Shown here in pieces: positions 24,849-32,441 of a stretch of DNA of 64,000 nucleotides. The stretch is from NCBI GenBank assembly GCA_016650445.1, contig JAENVS010000036.1, forward strand, positions 62,001 through 126,000, read 5' to 3'. The stretch is from Frankiaceae bacterium (lineage in GTDB: Bacteria > Actinomycetota > Actinomycetes > Mycobacteriales > SCTD01). Position 1 is the first letter of the stretch. Each line of letters starts with the position of its first letter. The notes beneath the pieces are model-generated. The model was not told the DNA's origin and ran no database searches. It saw only the letters and a list, made by a program, of their open reading frames with translations. The translations under genes were made by a program, and so were the position numbers.

Positions 24849-25727
24849 GTGTCCTCGCCGAAGTGGCTGACGTTCCTGTCGGACTACGGCTTCGAGGACG
24901 CTTTCCTCGGGGTGTGCAAGGGCGTCATCGCCCGCACCGCCCCGCAGGTGCAGGTCCTCGACGTGCTGCACCTCGTCAACGCGCAGGACGTCGAGCAGGG
25001 CGCGGCCGTCCTCGCGTCGGCCGTCCCTTACCTCCCGGTGCCGGCGGTGCACCTCGCCCTGGTCGACCCGTTCCGGGCGTCACCGGTCCGCGGCGTCGCC
25101 GTGCGCACTGCTGACGGCTCCACCTTCGTCGCTCCCGACAACGGCCTGACGAGCCAGGCATGGGAGGTCGCCGGCGGTGCAACTGCCGCCCACGTCCTCG
25201 ACAACCCCGCGCTGTGGAACCCGATGCCGGCCCGGACCTTCCGCGGTCGCGATGTCTTCTCACCGGTCGCGGCTCGGCTTGCCGACGGGCTGCCGATCGA
25301 CGAGGTCGGCTCGCAGATCGAGGTCGACGACCTCGAGCGCATCGCCCTGCGGCTGCCGACCATCGACGACGACCACGTGCACGGCGAGGTCGTGATGGTC
25401 GACCACTTCGGCAACCTGACCCTCAACCTGCACCGAGCCGACCTCGAGGCCGCCGGCGTACAGCTCGGTGACGTGGTCGAGCTGCGCTGCGGCGGGAAGT
25501 CGATGACCGTCCCGTTCACGCTCACGTACGGCGAGGTGCCTCGCGGCCGGGTCGCCGTGTGCGAGGACTCCTTCCGCACGGTCACGATCGCGGTCAACCA
25601 GGGCAGCGCCGCCGCAGCGCTGCGGGCCCGGCGCGGCGACCCGCTCGTGCTCGCCAGGGTGCATCAGGACGTCGCGGCGATCGCGACACCGACGTACGAC
25701 GCGAAGCCCTCCCTGTCCCCTTCGTAG
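24849..25727 (+). CDS. SAM hydrolase (DUF62, SAM hydroxide adenosyltransferase)
   Basis: A 292-residue two-domain protein of the DUF62/fluorinase-related family. The N-terminal domain has FLSDYGFEDAFLGVCKGVI with the aspartate that binds the ribose of SAM, and FVAPDNGLT; the C-terminal barrel has VMVDHFGNLTLNL, the family motif. Members hydrolyse S-adenosylmethionine to adenosine and methionine; fluorinases and chlorinases differ in their halide pocket, which I cannot assess here. GTG start eight bases after the bS22 stop, so probably co-transcribed with it. Confidence 0.82.
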   Translation: MSSPKWLTFLSDYGFEDAFLGVCKGVIARTAPQVQVLDVLHLVNAQDVEQGAAVLASAVPYLPVPAVHLALVDPFRASPVRGVAVRTADGSTFVAPDNGLTSQAWEVAGGATAAHVLDNPALWNPMPARTFRGRDVFSPVAARLADGLPIDEVGSQIEVDDLERIALRLPTIDDDHVHGEVVMVDHFGNLTLNLHRADLEAAGVQLGDVVELRCGGKSMTVPFTLTYGEVPRGRVAVCEDSFRTVTIAVNQGSAAAALRARRGDPLVLARVHQDVAAIATPTYDAKPSLSPS

Positions 25728-25753
25728 CCGAATCGGGCGAATCGGGCGGCCGG

Positions 25754-25759
25754 TAGGCT
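25754..25759 (+). promoter_or_regulatory. Promoter -10 (TAGGCT) of the epimerase unit
   Basis: TAGGCT lies 38 bases before GTG 25798; the leader includes AGGAGAGGA as ribosome site. Confidence 0.5.
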
Positions 25760-25797
25760 GCGTTCTTCGCTTCGTCGCCTGCAGGAGAGGACCGCCC

Positions 25798-26865
25798 GTG
25801 CCACCCCGCGTCGTCCTCGTCACCGGCGTCAGCCGCTACCTCGGCAGCCGGTTGGCCGCCGTGCTGCAGGCCGATCCGTCCGTCGAGCGCGTCATCGGCG
25901 TCGACACCGTCCCGCCGAAGCCGGAGATCGAGCAGACGCTCGGGCGCACCGAGTTCGTCCGCGCCGACATCCGCAACCCGCTGATCGCCAAGGTCATCGC
26001 CCAGGCCGAGGTCGACACCGTTGTCCACATGAACGTCATCGCCACGCCGCTCGGGGCCGGCGGCCGCACGGCGATGAAGGAGATCAACGTCATCGGCACG
26101 ATGCAGCTGCTCGCCGCGTGCCAGAAGGCTCCGAGCATGCGCAAGCTGGTCGTGAAGTCGACGACGGCGATCTACGGCTCGTCCCCTCGCGACCCGGCGC
26201 TGTTCACCGAGTCGGAAGAGCCGCGGGCACTGCCGAAGTCGGGCTATGCCAAGGACGCCGTCGAGGTCGAGGGCTACGTGCGGGGGTTCGGCCGTCGCCG
26301 TCCTGACGTGACGCTGTCCCTGCTGCGCTTCACCAACTTCATCGGTCCGACGATCGAGAGCATGCTGACGCGCTACTTCTCGCTGCCGGTCGTGCCGACG
26401 GTCCTCGGCTTCGACCCGCGGATCCAGCTGTGCCACGAGGACGACGGCATCGAGGCGCTGCGTCGGGCGACGCTCGAGGACCACCCCGGCATCTACAACG
26501 TCGGCGGCGAGGGCGTTCTCCTGCTGTCGCAGGCGATCCGCCGCGTCGGCCGGCCGTCGTTCCCGGTGCCCGCGCCCGGAGTCAGCCTTGTCGCGCAGGT
26601 CTTCCGCCGGGCGGGGCTGGTCGACTTCTCGCCGGAGCAGATGCGCTACCTCGAGCACGGCCGGGTCGCCGACGTCGGCCGCTTCGCGAAGGCGTTCGAC
26701 TGGTCTCCGCGCCCGACCGCGGAGGCGTTCGAGGACTTCGCGTCCCGCAGCTCGGGCGGGTTCAGCGGTGACTTCGCCGCCGCCGCGGAGAAGAAGATCG
26801 TCGATGCGCTCACCCGCCGTCGTACTGCCCACCGGTCGAGCCAGACAGGAGTCGTCGGTGCCTGA
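25798..26865 (+). CDS. NAD-dependent epimerase/dehydratase family protein
   Basis: A 355-residue extended SDR (Rv0501 type). The nucleotide motif is VTGVSRYLGSRLAAVL near 9-24, followed by VIGVDTVPPKP. Catalytic residues lie in KSTTAIYGSSP (Ser/Thr) and SGYAKDAVEVEGYV (Tyr-x3-Lys-like YAKD, with Asp in the fourth position). The C-terminus has a positively charged tail. Called galE2 in mycobacteria but not a proven UDP-galactose epimerase. Its end overlaps the acyltransferase gene, and the two are a conserved pair. Confidence 0.8.
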   Translation: MPPRVVLVTGVSRYLGSRLAAVLQADPSVERVIGVDTVPPKPEIEQTLGRTEFVRADIRNPLIAKVIAQAEVDTVVHMNVIATPLGAGGRTAMKEINVIGTMQLLAACQKAPSMRKLVVKSTTAIYGSSPRDPALFTESEEPRALPKSGYAKDAVEVEGYVRGFGRRRPDVTLSLLRFTNFIGPTIESMLTRYFSLPVVPTVLGFDPRIQLCHEDDGIEALRRATLEDHPGIYNVGGEGVLLLSQAIRRVGRPSFPVPAPGVSLVAQVFRRAGLVDFSPEQMRYLEHGRVADVGRFAKAFDWSPRPTAEAFEDFASRSSGGFSGDFAAAAEKKIVDALTRRRTAHRSSQTGVVGA

Positions 26866-27826
26866 GGCAACGGTCATCCCGCTCGAGCCACGCGACGGCC
26901 GCGAGGCGCGGGCCCGCCGCAGCGAGAGTCGGACCGCCGACAAGGCCGCTGACACCGCTGTCGAGCCGCCGACGACCGAGCCCGCCGACTGGGAGCGCAA
27001 GGTCGCGGGTGCGCTCGCGTTCCTACGCCGCCGCTTCACGGGCGACTACGAGATCGACGACTTCGGCTTCGACGCCGACCTGACCGACAGCGTGCTGCTG
27101 CCGCCGCTTCGGCCGCTGTACGAGAAGTGGTTCCGGGTCGAGACGCGAGGCCTGGACAACGTGCCCGACACCGGCGGCGCGCTGATCGTCGCCAACCACT
27201 CCGGCACCATCCCGGTCGATGCGCTGATGACCACGCTCGCACTGCACGACCACCACCCGGCGCACCGGCACCTGCGGCTGCTCGGTGCCGACCTCGTCTT
27301 CACGATGCCGATCGTGGCGCCGCTGGCACGCAAGGGCGGCAACACCCTGGCGTGCAACGCCGACGCCGAGCGGCTGCTCAACGGCGGCAACCTCGTCGGT
27401 GTGTTCCCGGAGGGCTTCAAGGGGATCGGGAAGCCGTTCAGCGAGCGCTACAAGCTGCAGCGGTTCGGCCGGGGCGGCTTCGTCTCGGCGGCGCTGCGCA
27501 CGGGCAGTCCGATCATCCCGTGCTCGATCGTCGGGGCCGAGGAGATCTACCCGATGGTGGGCAATGCCAAGACGCTCGCGCGCCTGCTCGGCATGCCCTA
27601 CCTCCCGATCACCCCGTTCTTCCCCCTGCTCGGGCCGATCGGCGCGATCCCGCTGCCGTCCAAGTGGATCATCGAGTTCGGCGAGCCGATCGAGACCAAG
27701 GACCTCGGCGGGCCGGCTGCCGCGGAGGACCCGATGCTGGTGTTCAACCTCACCGACCAGGTGCGCGAGACCATCCAGTCGACGCTGTACACCCTGCTCA
27801 TGCAGCGCCGCTCCGTCTTCTTCTGA
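26858..27826 (+). CDS. Lysophospholipid acyltransferase (PlsC type)
   Basis: GTG 26858, preceded by AGGAG, gives 322 residues and an eight-base overlap with the epimerase gene. After a charged N-terminal segment of about 60 residues comes a PlsC domain: NHSGTIPVDALM is the NHxxxxD catalytic motif (His and Asp), GVFPEGFKGIGKP the FPEG acceptor motif, and IIPCSIVGAEE motif IV. It probably acylates a glycerophospholipid or glycolipid at the membrane (Rv0502 type). A 55-bp palindromic repeat follows. Confidence 0.85.
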   Translation: MPEATVIPLEPRDGREARARRSESRTADKAADTAVEPPTTEPADWERKVAGALAFLRRRFTGDYEIDDFGFDADLTDSVLLPPLRPLYEKWFRVETRGLDNVPDTGGALIVANHSGTIPVDALMTTLALHDHHPAHRHLRLLGADLVFTMPIVAPLARKGGNTLACNADAERLLNGGNLVGVFPEGFKGIGKPFSERYKLQRFGRGGFVSAALRTGSPIIPCSIVGAEEIYPMVGNAKTLARLLGMPYLPITPFFPLLGPIGAIPLPSKWIIEFGEPIETKDLGGPAAAEDPMLVFNLTDQVRETIQSTLYTLLMQRRSVFF

Positions 27827-27851
27827 CCCCCGCACGCCCTGCGCGGTCGGT

Positions 27852-27906
27852 GATCGGCGTGCGCGCGTCACGCTCGCGCCGCACGCTTGGGTCGCGCACG
27901 GCGATC
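27852..27906. repeat. 55-bp palindromic repeat, copy B
   Basis: GATCGGCGTGCGCG (27852-27865) and CGCGCACGGCGATC (27893-27906) are perfect 14-bp arms around 27 bases. It is the best-preserved copy and lies between two convergent genes (ending 27826 and 27925). Confidence 0.8.
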
Positions 27907-27924
27907 TTGGCAAGTGGGCCGGGG

Positions 27925-28068
27925 CTAGGCCCAGTGGCTGATCGCGGCGCGGGTGGCCACCACGACGACGAAGACGGTGACGACGGCCAGCCAGGTGACG
28001 CGGACCCGCGGGACGTAGCGCCACACCACGAACGTCGTGAAGGCGAGCAGCACTGCCCAGCGCAGCAC
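27925..28068 (-). CDS. Small two-helix membrane protein
   Basis: A 47-residue protein on the reverse strand. Its GTG overlaps the TAG stop of the HAD gene by one base (TAGTG), so it is coupled to that gene. It begins MLRWAVLLAFTTFVVWRYVP, a first membrane helix, then a short basic turn (RVRVTW) and a second helix rich in valine, ending in ISHWA. Positive-inside reasoning puts the turn in the cytoplasm. No family is recognised. Supported by coupling, codon use and the hydrophobic pattern. Confidence 0.65.
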   Translation of the reverse strand: MLRWAVLLAFTTFVVWRYVPRVRVTWLAVVTVFVVVVATRAAISHWA

Positions 28069-28997
28069 TAGGGACGCAGGTGGATCGCGGCGGCCCACTG
28101 CCGCAGGTGCCCGTGGCCGGCATGCCTGCGGCGCAGCGCGAGGCCGGCGATGACGCCGCCGGTCAGCGCGCCCACCCCGGCCGCCGTGGGGATGCCGATC
28201 TTCGCGGCCTTGCGCCCGGTGCGGAAGTCGCGGATGTCCCAGCCCCGCAGCCGGGCCTCCTCGCGCAGCGCGGTATCGGGGTTGATCGCGACCGCGTGTC
28301 CGACAGCCGAGAGCATCGGTACGTCGTTCGCAGAGTCGCTGTACGCCGTACAGCGGGCCAGGTCGAGCCCCTCGCGCTCGGCGAGGGCGCGAACCGCCTC
28401 CGCCTTCGCCGGGCCGTGCAGCGGCTCACCGACGAGCCGCCCCGTGTAGAGGCCGTTCTCGACCTCGCTCACGGTGCCGAGGGCACCGGTCAGCCCCAGC
28501 CGCTTGGCGATGATGCGGGCCAGCTCGACCGGCGTCGCGGTGACCAGCCAGACGCGCTGGCCGGCGTCGAGGTGCTGCTGCGCGAGTGCCCGCGTCCCCG
28601 ACCAGATTCGCCGTTCCATCAGCTCGTCGTAGATCTCCTCGCCATAGGCGACGATCTCGTCGACAGCCTTGCCGGCGACCAAGCCGAGGGCTTTGTCCCG
28701 CGCCTCCGCGACCGCTTCGAGGTTCTCCGTGCCCTTCACGCGGAAGGCGAGCTGCTGGTAGCCGAACCGCAGGAGGTCCTTGGTCGTGATGAGGCCGCGA
28801 CCGGCCATGCCCTTGCCGAAGAAGTAGATCGATGCGCCGCGGATCATCGTGTTGTCGACGTCGAAGAACGCCGCAGCTGTCGGGTCCGGCGGCACGGCGA
28901 GGCTGTCCTCGACCTCGGCTGCCGCCGCCGACGCGACGCCCGCGAGGACGGCACTGACACCGTCGTCAGTGCGAGCGCGCCGCGTCAGTCGAACCAC
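28068..28997 (-). CDS. HAD-IB phosphatase, SerB1 type, with C-terminal membrane segment
   Basis: Start at GTG 28997 with TAGGCT seven bases upstream; 309 residues. The HAD nucleophile motif [11 protein letters not shown] lies near residue 45; motif II is WLVTATP and motif [13 protein letters not shown] with [11 protein letters not shown]. The cap is the small helical subclass I type ([15 protein letters not shown]). Residues about 280-300 form a hydrophobic segment near the C-terminus. The group includes proteins named SerB1 in mycobacteria (Rv0505c), yet the substrate (phosphoserine or a lipid phosphate) is not settled. Followed by the small membrane protein. Confidence 0.82.
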   Translation of the reverse strand: MVRLTRRARTDDGVSAVLAGVASAAAAEVEDSLAVPPDPTAAAFFDVDNTMIRGASIYFFGKGMAGRGLITTKDLLRFGYQQLAFRVKGTENLEAVAEARDKALGLVAGKAVDEIVAYGEEIYDELMERRIWSGTRALAQQHLDAGQRVWLVTATPVELARIIAKRLGLTGALGTVSEVENGLYTGRLVGEPLHGPAKAEAVRALAEREGLDLARCTAYSDSANDVPMLSAVGHAVAINPDTALREEARLRGWDIRDFRTGRKAAKIGIPTAAGVGALTGGVIAGLALRRRHAGHGHLRQWAAAIHLRP

Positions 28998-29004
28998 GCC
29001 AGCG

Positions 29005-29010
29005 AGCCTA
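29005..29010 (-). promoter_or_regulatory. Leaderless promoter -10 (TAGGCT, reverse strand)
   Basis: On the reverse strand TAGGCT is seven bases before GTG 28997 of the HAD gene, right after the terminator of the upstream surface protein gene. Confidence 0.55.
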
Positions 29011-29021
29011 GTGGGCACAGC

Positions 29022-29059
29022 ACAGCGCCCCCGCTCTCCGAGGAGAGCGGGGGCGCTGT
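29022..29059. terminator. Strong terminator of surface protein 1
   Basis: ACAGCGCCCCCGCTCTCC (29022-29039) and its exact complement at 29042-29059 form an 18-bp perfect stem closed by GA. It lies 15 bases beyond the surface protein stop and just before the HAD gene promoter. Confidence 0.85.
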
Positions 29060-29073
29060 AACGCGGTGGGACT

Positions 29074-30558
29074 TTAGATCTCGGCGGTGCGACGGCGGCG
29101 GACCACCAGGGCGGCACCGACGAACACGGTCGCCAGCAGGGCCAGCGGCAGGTTGCCACCGGTGCGGGGCAGGGCCTCCGGCGCAGCGAGCTGGACCGGG
29201 GTGACCGGGACGAGCTGGTTGGCGACGACGGCCTCGGCCGAGACGAGCTCCAGCGTCAGGAACTTCTTGTCGGCGGCGAGCAGCGCGACCGGGAGGGCGA
29301 CGCCACCCGGGAGCATGCCGTGCAGCGCCGGCGGGTCGACCGTGATGCGGGTTGCGGCAACCTTGGCGATAGCGGAGGTGCCGTCGGGGGCCGTCTTGGT
29401 CGCGCCCTGGCCGATCTCGACGTTGATGCCGGCAGCGGCGTTGAGCGTGCTGTTGACCGTGTCGAGCGCGGTGTTGACGGCGCCCTGGACCTCGGCCGGG
29501 AGGGCCGAGCCGACGGTGCCACCGACGTTGAGGCCGTTCTGGTCGAGCAGAGCGGTCAGCGCGCCGTTGGCGATGTCGACCTTGAAGACCGGGGCGTTGG
29601 TCGTGGCGACCGCGGTGCCGGGTGCGCCACCGGCCGTGGCCGTGGCCTCGGAGGTGATGGCGGAGACCTTGACCAGGCCGTTGAGGACGCTCAGGTTCTT
29701 GATCGTGTTGCTGACGGTCGAGGTGACCGCGTCGCCCTTGCGGGTGATGAGCTGGTCGCTGGTGACGGCGTCGAGGCTCACCAGGTCGGTGTCGGCCTGG
29801 AGGGCGGTCAGCGTCGAGGTGAGGCCGTTGACCGCACCGTTGAGGGTGGCGACAGCGGAGTCGACCTGGCTCTGGACGGCGTCGCTGACCGGCGCCGACG
29901 CGTTGGACGTCACGCCGTTGAGGGCCGTGAGCGCGGTGTTGACGGCGCCGGTGACGGTGCCCGTCGCCTGCGCGGTCGTGCCGCTCGCGGTGCCGAGCGC
30001 GGTGTTCAGGACCGACTGCACCGGAGCGGTGAGGTTGGTGAGCTGGGCCATCGGGAGCCCGCCGATCGAGATGTGCGCGATGGCGCTGCTGCTGTTGGCC
30101 AGCGTGCCGTTGAGCGTCGTGGCCGGGTTGGCGACCTTGCTGCTCAGCGGAAGGAGCTGCACCTTGAAGCCGGGCTGCTCGATGTTCAGAGGCGAGACGC
30201 TGCTGTCGTCGGTCTTGCCGCCGAGCGCCGCCTTCGTGGACTGGTTGAGCAGGTCGGACAGGACGGGCGTGGTGCCCTTGCCGAGGATGGCGGTCGTCTC
30301 AGCGGAGGGCAGACCCACCGTGGAGATCTTGCCGTCGGTCAGGGAGATGTACTGCTCGATGGTCGAGGTGCCCAGGACCTGAGCAACCGCGTCCGGCAGG
30401 TTGATCGTGAGGTGCAGTGCCGAACCCACTCCGCTGGCCGTCATCTGACGGGTCCCGGCGGGGGCAGAGGCACCGGCGACGCCGGAGCCTGCGGCAACGA
30501 GCGTGCCGGTCGCGATGGCCAGCGCGGTGAGCCGCCCGACCCGTCCCTGAACTGACAT
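29074..30558 (-). CDS. Surface protein 1 with LPXTG-like C-terminal anchor
   Basis: A 494-residue protein with strong ribosome site GAAGGAG, a signal peptide (cleavage near GAS-APAG), a long Ala/Thr/Val/Ser-rich extracellular region of beta-strands and amphipathic helices, and a C-terminal sorting-like signal: LPRTGG, a hydrophobic helix, then RRRRTAEI. The LPxTG pattern suggests sortase anchoring to the wall. A paralogous architecture is encoded at 51235. No catalytic motif is visible; a structural or adhesive role is inferred. Monocistronic, with a strong terminator. Confidence 0.78.
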   Translation of the reverse strand: MSVQGRVGRLTALAIATGTLVAAGSGVAGASAPAGTRQMTASGVGSALHLTINLPDAVAQVLGTSTIEQYISLTDGKISTVGLPSAETTAILGKGTTPVLSDLLNQSTKAALGGKTDDSSVSPLNIEQPGFKVQLLPLSSKVANPATTLNGTLANSSSAIAHISIGGLPMAQLTNLTAPVQSVLNTALGTASGTTAQATGTVTGAVNTALTALNGVTSNASAPVSDAVQSQVDSAVATLNGAVNGLTSTLTALQADTDLVSLDAVTSDQLITRKGDAVTSTVSNTIKNLSVLNGLVKVSAITSEATATAGGAPGTAVATTNAPVFKVDIANGALTALLDQNGLNVGGTVGSALPAEVQGAVNTALDTVNSTLNAAAGINVEIGQGATKTAPDGTSAIAKVAATRITVDPPALHGMLPGGVALPVALLAADKKFLTLELVSAEAVVANQLVPVTPVQLAAPEALPRTGGNLPLALLATVFVGAALVVRRRRTAEI

Positions 30559-30620
30559 TGCGTGCTCCTTCGAAGCGGTTGGTTACTTCGCACTATCGAC
30601 ATTTGGGGCCAACTACTGAA

Positions 30621-30636
30621 GTCGGACTATTCCGAC
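30621..30636. promoter_or_regulatory. Palindrome upstream of surface protein 1
   Basis: GTCGGA-CTAT-TCCGAC is a perfect 16-bp palindrome 63-78 bases before the surface protein 1 start, a suitable position for an operator. Confidence 0.4.
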
Positions 30637-30768
30637 CCCCCGAGCGGGTCCCTCAGGCATGGAAACGACGGGCTAGTCAGGGAGTGACGCGCCGCACAGA
30701 AGTTTTTTTCGATCGCGGGAACCAATTCCGGACATTGAGGCGAAGAACCGGACGCCGCTCCGTGTTCG

Positions 30769-30788
30769 CGTAGTCCGTCAGGACTACG
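30769..30788. promoter_or_regulatory. Second palindrome upstream of surface protein 1
   Basis: CGTAGTCC-GTCA-GGACTACG has perfect 8-bp arms around four bases. It lies about 210 bases upstream of surface protein 1. CGTAGTC also occurs upstream of surface protein 2 at 51119. Confidence 0.35.
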
Positions 30789-30883
30789 ACCGCACCCTCC
30801 GGACGACCTCAGGGTGACTATCCGGCTAGGTGCGGATTGCCGTCAAGCCAGGTCGCGCGCGCCTTGCGCCGACCATGCGCCGT

Positions 30884-30938
30884 GATCGGCGTGCGCGTCC
30901 CAGGCTGGGCCCGCGAGCGTGCCGCGCGCACGGCGACC
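30884..30938. repeat. 55-bp palindromic repeat, copy C (inverted)
   Basis: GATCGGCGTGCGCG (30884-30897) and CGCGCACGGCGACC (30925-30938, one arm mismatch). Read on the opposite strand its core matches copy A (CACGCTC then GCCCAGC and TGGG), so it is inserted in inverse orientation. It lies downstream of the anti-sigma-like gene. Confidence 0.75.
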
Positions 30939-30973
30939 ATCCGCCTCTTCGACCGGGTCGGGGAGCTTGGTCC

Positions 30974-31088
30974 GGGCAGGGTCAGCCGACGGGCAGGGTC
31001 AGCCGACGGGCAGGGTCAGCCGACGGGCAGGGTCAGCCGACGGGCAGGGTCAGCCGACGGGCTGGGTCAGCCGACGGGCTGGGTCGCC
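30974..31088. repeat. 17-bp tandem repeat array
   Basis: GGGCAGGGTCAGCCGAC is repeated five times without change (30974-31058), followed by a copy with one A-to-T change and a 13-base partial copy. The array includes the stop codon and last codons of the DUF5667-like gene, so copy number changes would leave the protein end intact because the stop lies in the first units read. Confidence 0.9.
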
Positions 31089-32302
31089 ACCGGGACGGCC
31101 GGCTCGGCCGGCAGGTCGGGCAGCGTCGCGGAGAGCGACGGCAGGACCGTGGGGACGACGGTCGGGACCACGGTCGGGACCACCGTCGGGACCGTGGTGG
31201 GGACCGGGATCGGGAGCGGGTCGGTGGAGGGCGTCGGCGACGGGGCCGGCGAGCTCTGGCTCGGCGTCGGGGCCGTCGTCGGCTGGGGCGCCGCGGTCGG
31301 CGTGGTCTGCGGCTCGGGATCCGGCGTCCGGGCAGGAGTCGGCGCCGGCTCGCAGCCACAGGGGGCAGCAGCGGTCGGTGCCGGCCGGGGAGCCGGGCCA
31401 CCGGTGGCCGGCGGCAGCGACGGGGCGGCCTGCGCAGGCGCGCACTGGCCGGTGCAGACGCCGACCGCGAGCAGGCGGCTCGCCTCGACCGCGACACCGC
31501 TCACGAGGGCCAGCGACGTCTCGGCGCGGCTGCGCGCATCCGACGGCAGCTTGGGCAGCAGGGACTGCAGCTCCCGGGTCTGCCGACCGGCGAACTGCGA
31601 CAGGATCTCGAGCGGGGAGTCGCTGTTGGTGTCGCGGTAGGCGGACGTCAGCAGCTCGCTGCCCGTGCGCGTCTCGCGGTCCATGTCGGCCAGTGCGCGG
31701 CGGACGTTGTCGCTGGCGGAACCGCCCAGCGCGCCGGCGGCGACGGGGCGGTCGGGCGATCCGGCGAAGGCCGCGTCGCGTCCCAGGCTGAGGGCGCGGA
31801 CCTCCTTGAGCCGCTCCGCGGCGAACTCCAGGTGCTTGCTGCCCTTGCCCACCGCGCCGTCGGCGGTGCGCAGCTCGAGCGCCTCACCGCCGCGCTTGAC
31901 GGCGTAGAAGGGGTCGCCCGGCAGGGACTGGCTGCCGGCGACGGCAACGCCGGTGACAGCGACGACGGAGGCCATCGCACCGGCGGCGAAGCCGAGCCCG
32001 CGCTGTGCGCGGCGGGACTGCGACCAGGAGACGGCCGACTCGAGGGTGCGGCTCTTCGTGCGCGTGGACGAGGCCGCTGCGGCCTGGGCCGGCTGCACCG
32101 AGGCGACGGCAACGAGGCGGGTCCGCAGGGCGGCGCGGAACTCCGCCCGCGGCGCTGCGGCGGCGGTGAGGTCGGTGCCGAGGGCTCGCAGACGACCCGC
32201 GACGGCGGCGTAACCGGCATAACCGGCATAACCGGCCGGCAGGGCCCCGTCGAGCAGGCGGGCCAGCTCGTCGGAGCGTGCACGGGTGCCGAGCGGGTTC
32301 AT
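31067..32302 (-). CDS. DUF5667-type membrane protein, probable anti-sigma factor for BldN
   Basis: A 411-residue protein: N-terminal cytoplasmic part with an AGYAGYAGYA repeat near 23-32, one membrane helix at about 103-123, then SLPGDPFYAVKRGGEALEL, the DUF5667 signature, and a helical external domain. The C-terminal third is a Pro/Thr stalk including TVVPTVVPTVVP. DUF5667 proteins commonly sit beside BldN-type sigma genes, and RsbN, the BldN anti-sigma of Streptomyces, has the same setting, so this is probably the partner of the sigma factor at 32442. That assignment is inference. Confidence 0.72.
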   Translation of the reverse strand: MNPLGTRARSDELARLLDGALPAGYAGYAGYAAVAGRLRALGTDLTAAAAPRAEFRAALRTRLVAVASVQPAQAAAASSTRTKSRTLESAVSWSQSRRAQRGLGFAAGAMASVVAVTGVAVAGSQSLPGDPFYAVKRGGEALELRTADGAVGKGSKHLEFAAERLKEVRALSLGRDAAFAGSPDRPVAAGALGGSASDNVRRALADMDRETRTGSELLTSAYRDTNSDSPLEILSQFAGRQTRELQSLLPKLPSDARSRAETSLALVSGVAVEASRLLAVGVCTGQCAPAQAAPSLPPATGGPAPRPAPTAAAPCGCEPAPTPARTPDPEPQTTPTAAPQPTTAPTPSQSSPAPSPTPSTDPLPIPVPTTVPTVVPTVVPTVVPTVLPSLSATLPDLPAEPAVPVATQPVG

Positions 32303-32377
32303 GGCCGGCCCCCTTCGTCAGGTCTGCGGGAAGTTGCGCCAACTGGCGCATCCAGTCGGTGCAACGACGCGGTCGGG

Positions 32378-32393
32378 CACCCGGTAACGGGTG
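32378..32393. promoter_or_regulatory. CACCC/GGGTG palindrome upstream of the DUF5667 gene
   Basis: CACCCG-GTAA-CGGGTG is a perfect 16-bp palindrome ending in GGGTGA, 76 bases before the start. It closely resembles the site before ssgB (CACCC-GGTT-GGGTGA). A nearby smaller palindrome TGCGCC-AACT-GGCGCA lies at 32335-32350. Confidence 0.45.
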
Positions 32394-32441
32394 ATCCGCA
32401 ACTTTGACCCGAAAGAACTACCTGTTGACCAAGGGTGACCA

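Larger units (their letters stand above)
30559..31066. other. Gene-free region between surface protein 1 and the bldN locus
   Basis: About 500 bases without a supported gene. It holds, from left to right, the AT-richer promoter region of surface protein 1 with two palindromes (30621 and 30769), a T7 run near 30706, a 55-bp palindromic repeat (30884) and a 17-bp tandem array (from 30974) that runs into the end of the next gene. Short reading frames here have no ribosome sites or coding character. Confidence 0.7.

Noticed and set aside
30974-31088. CRISPR array
   Set aside because: The 17-bp units are contiguous with no spacers; it is a simple tandem repeat.
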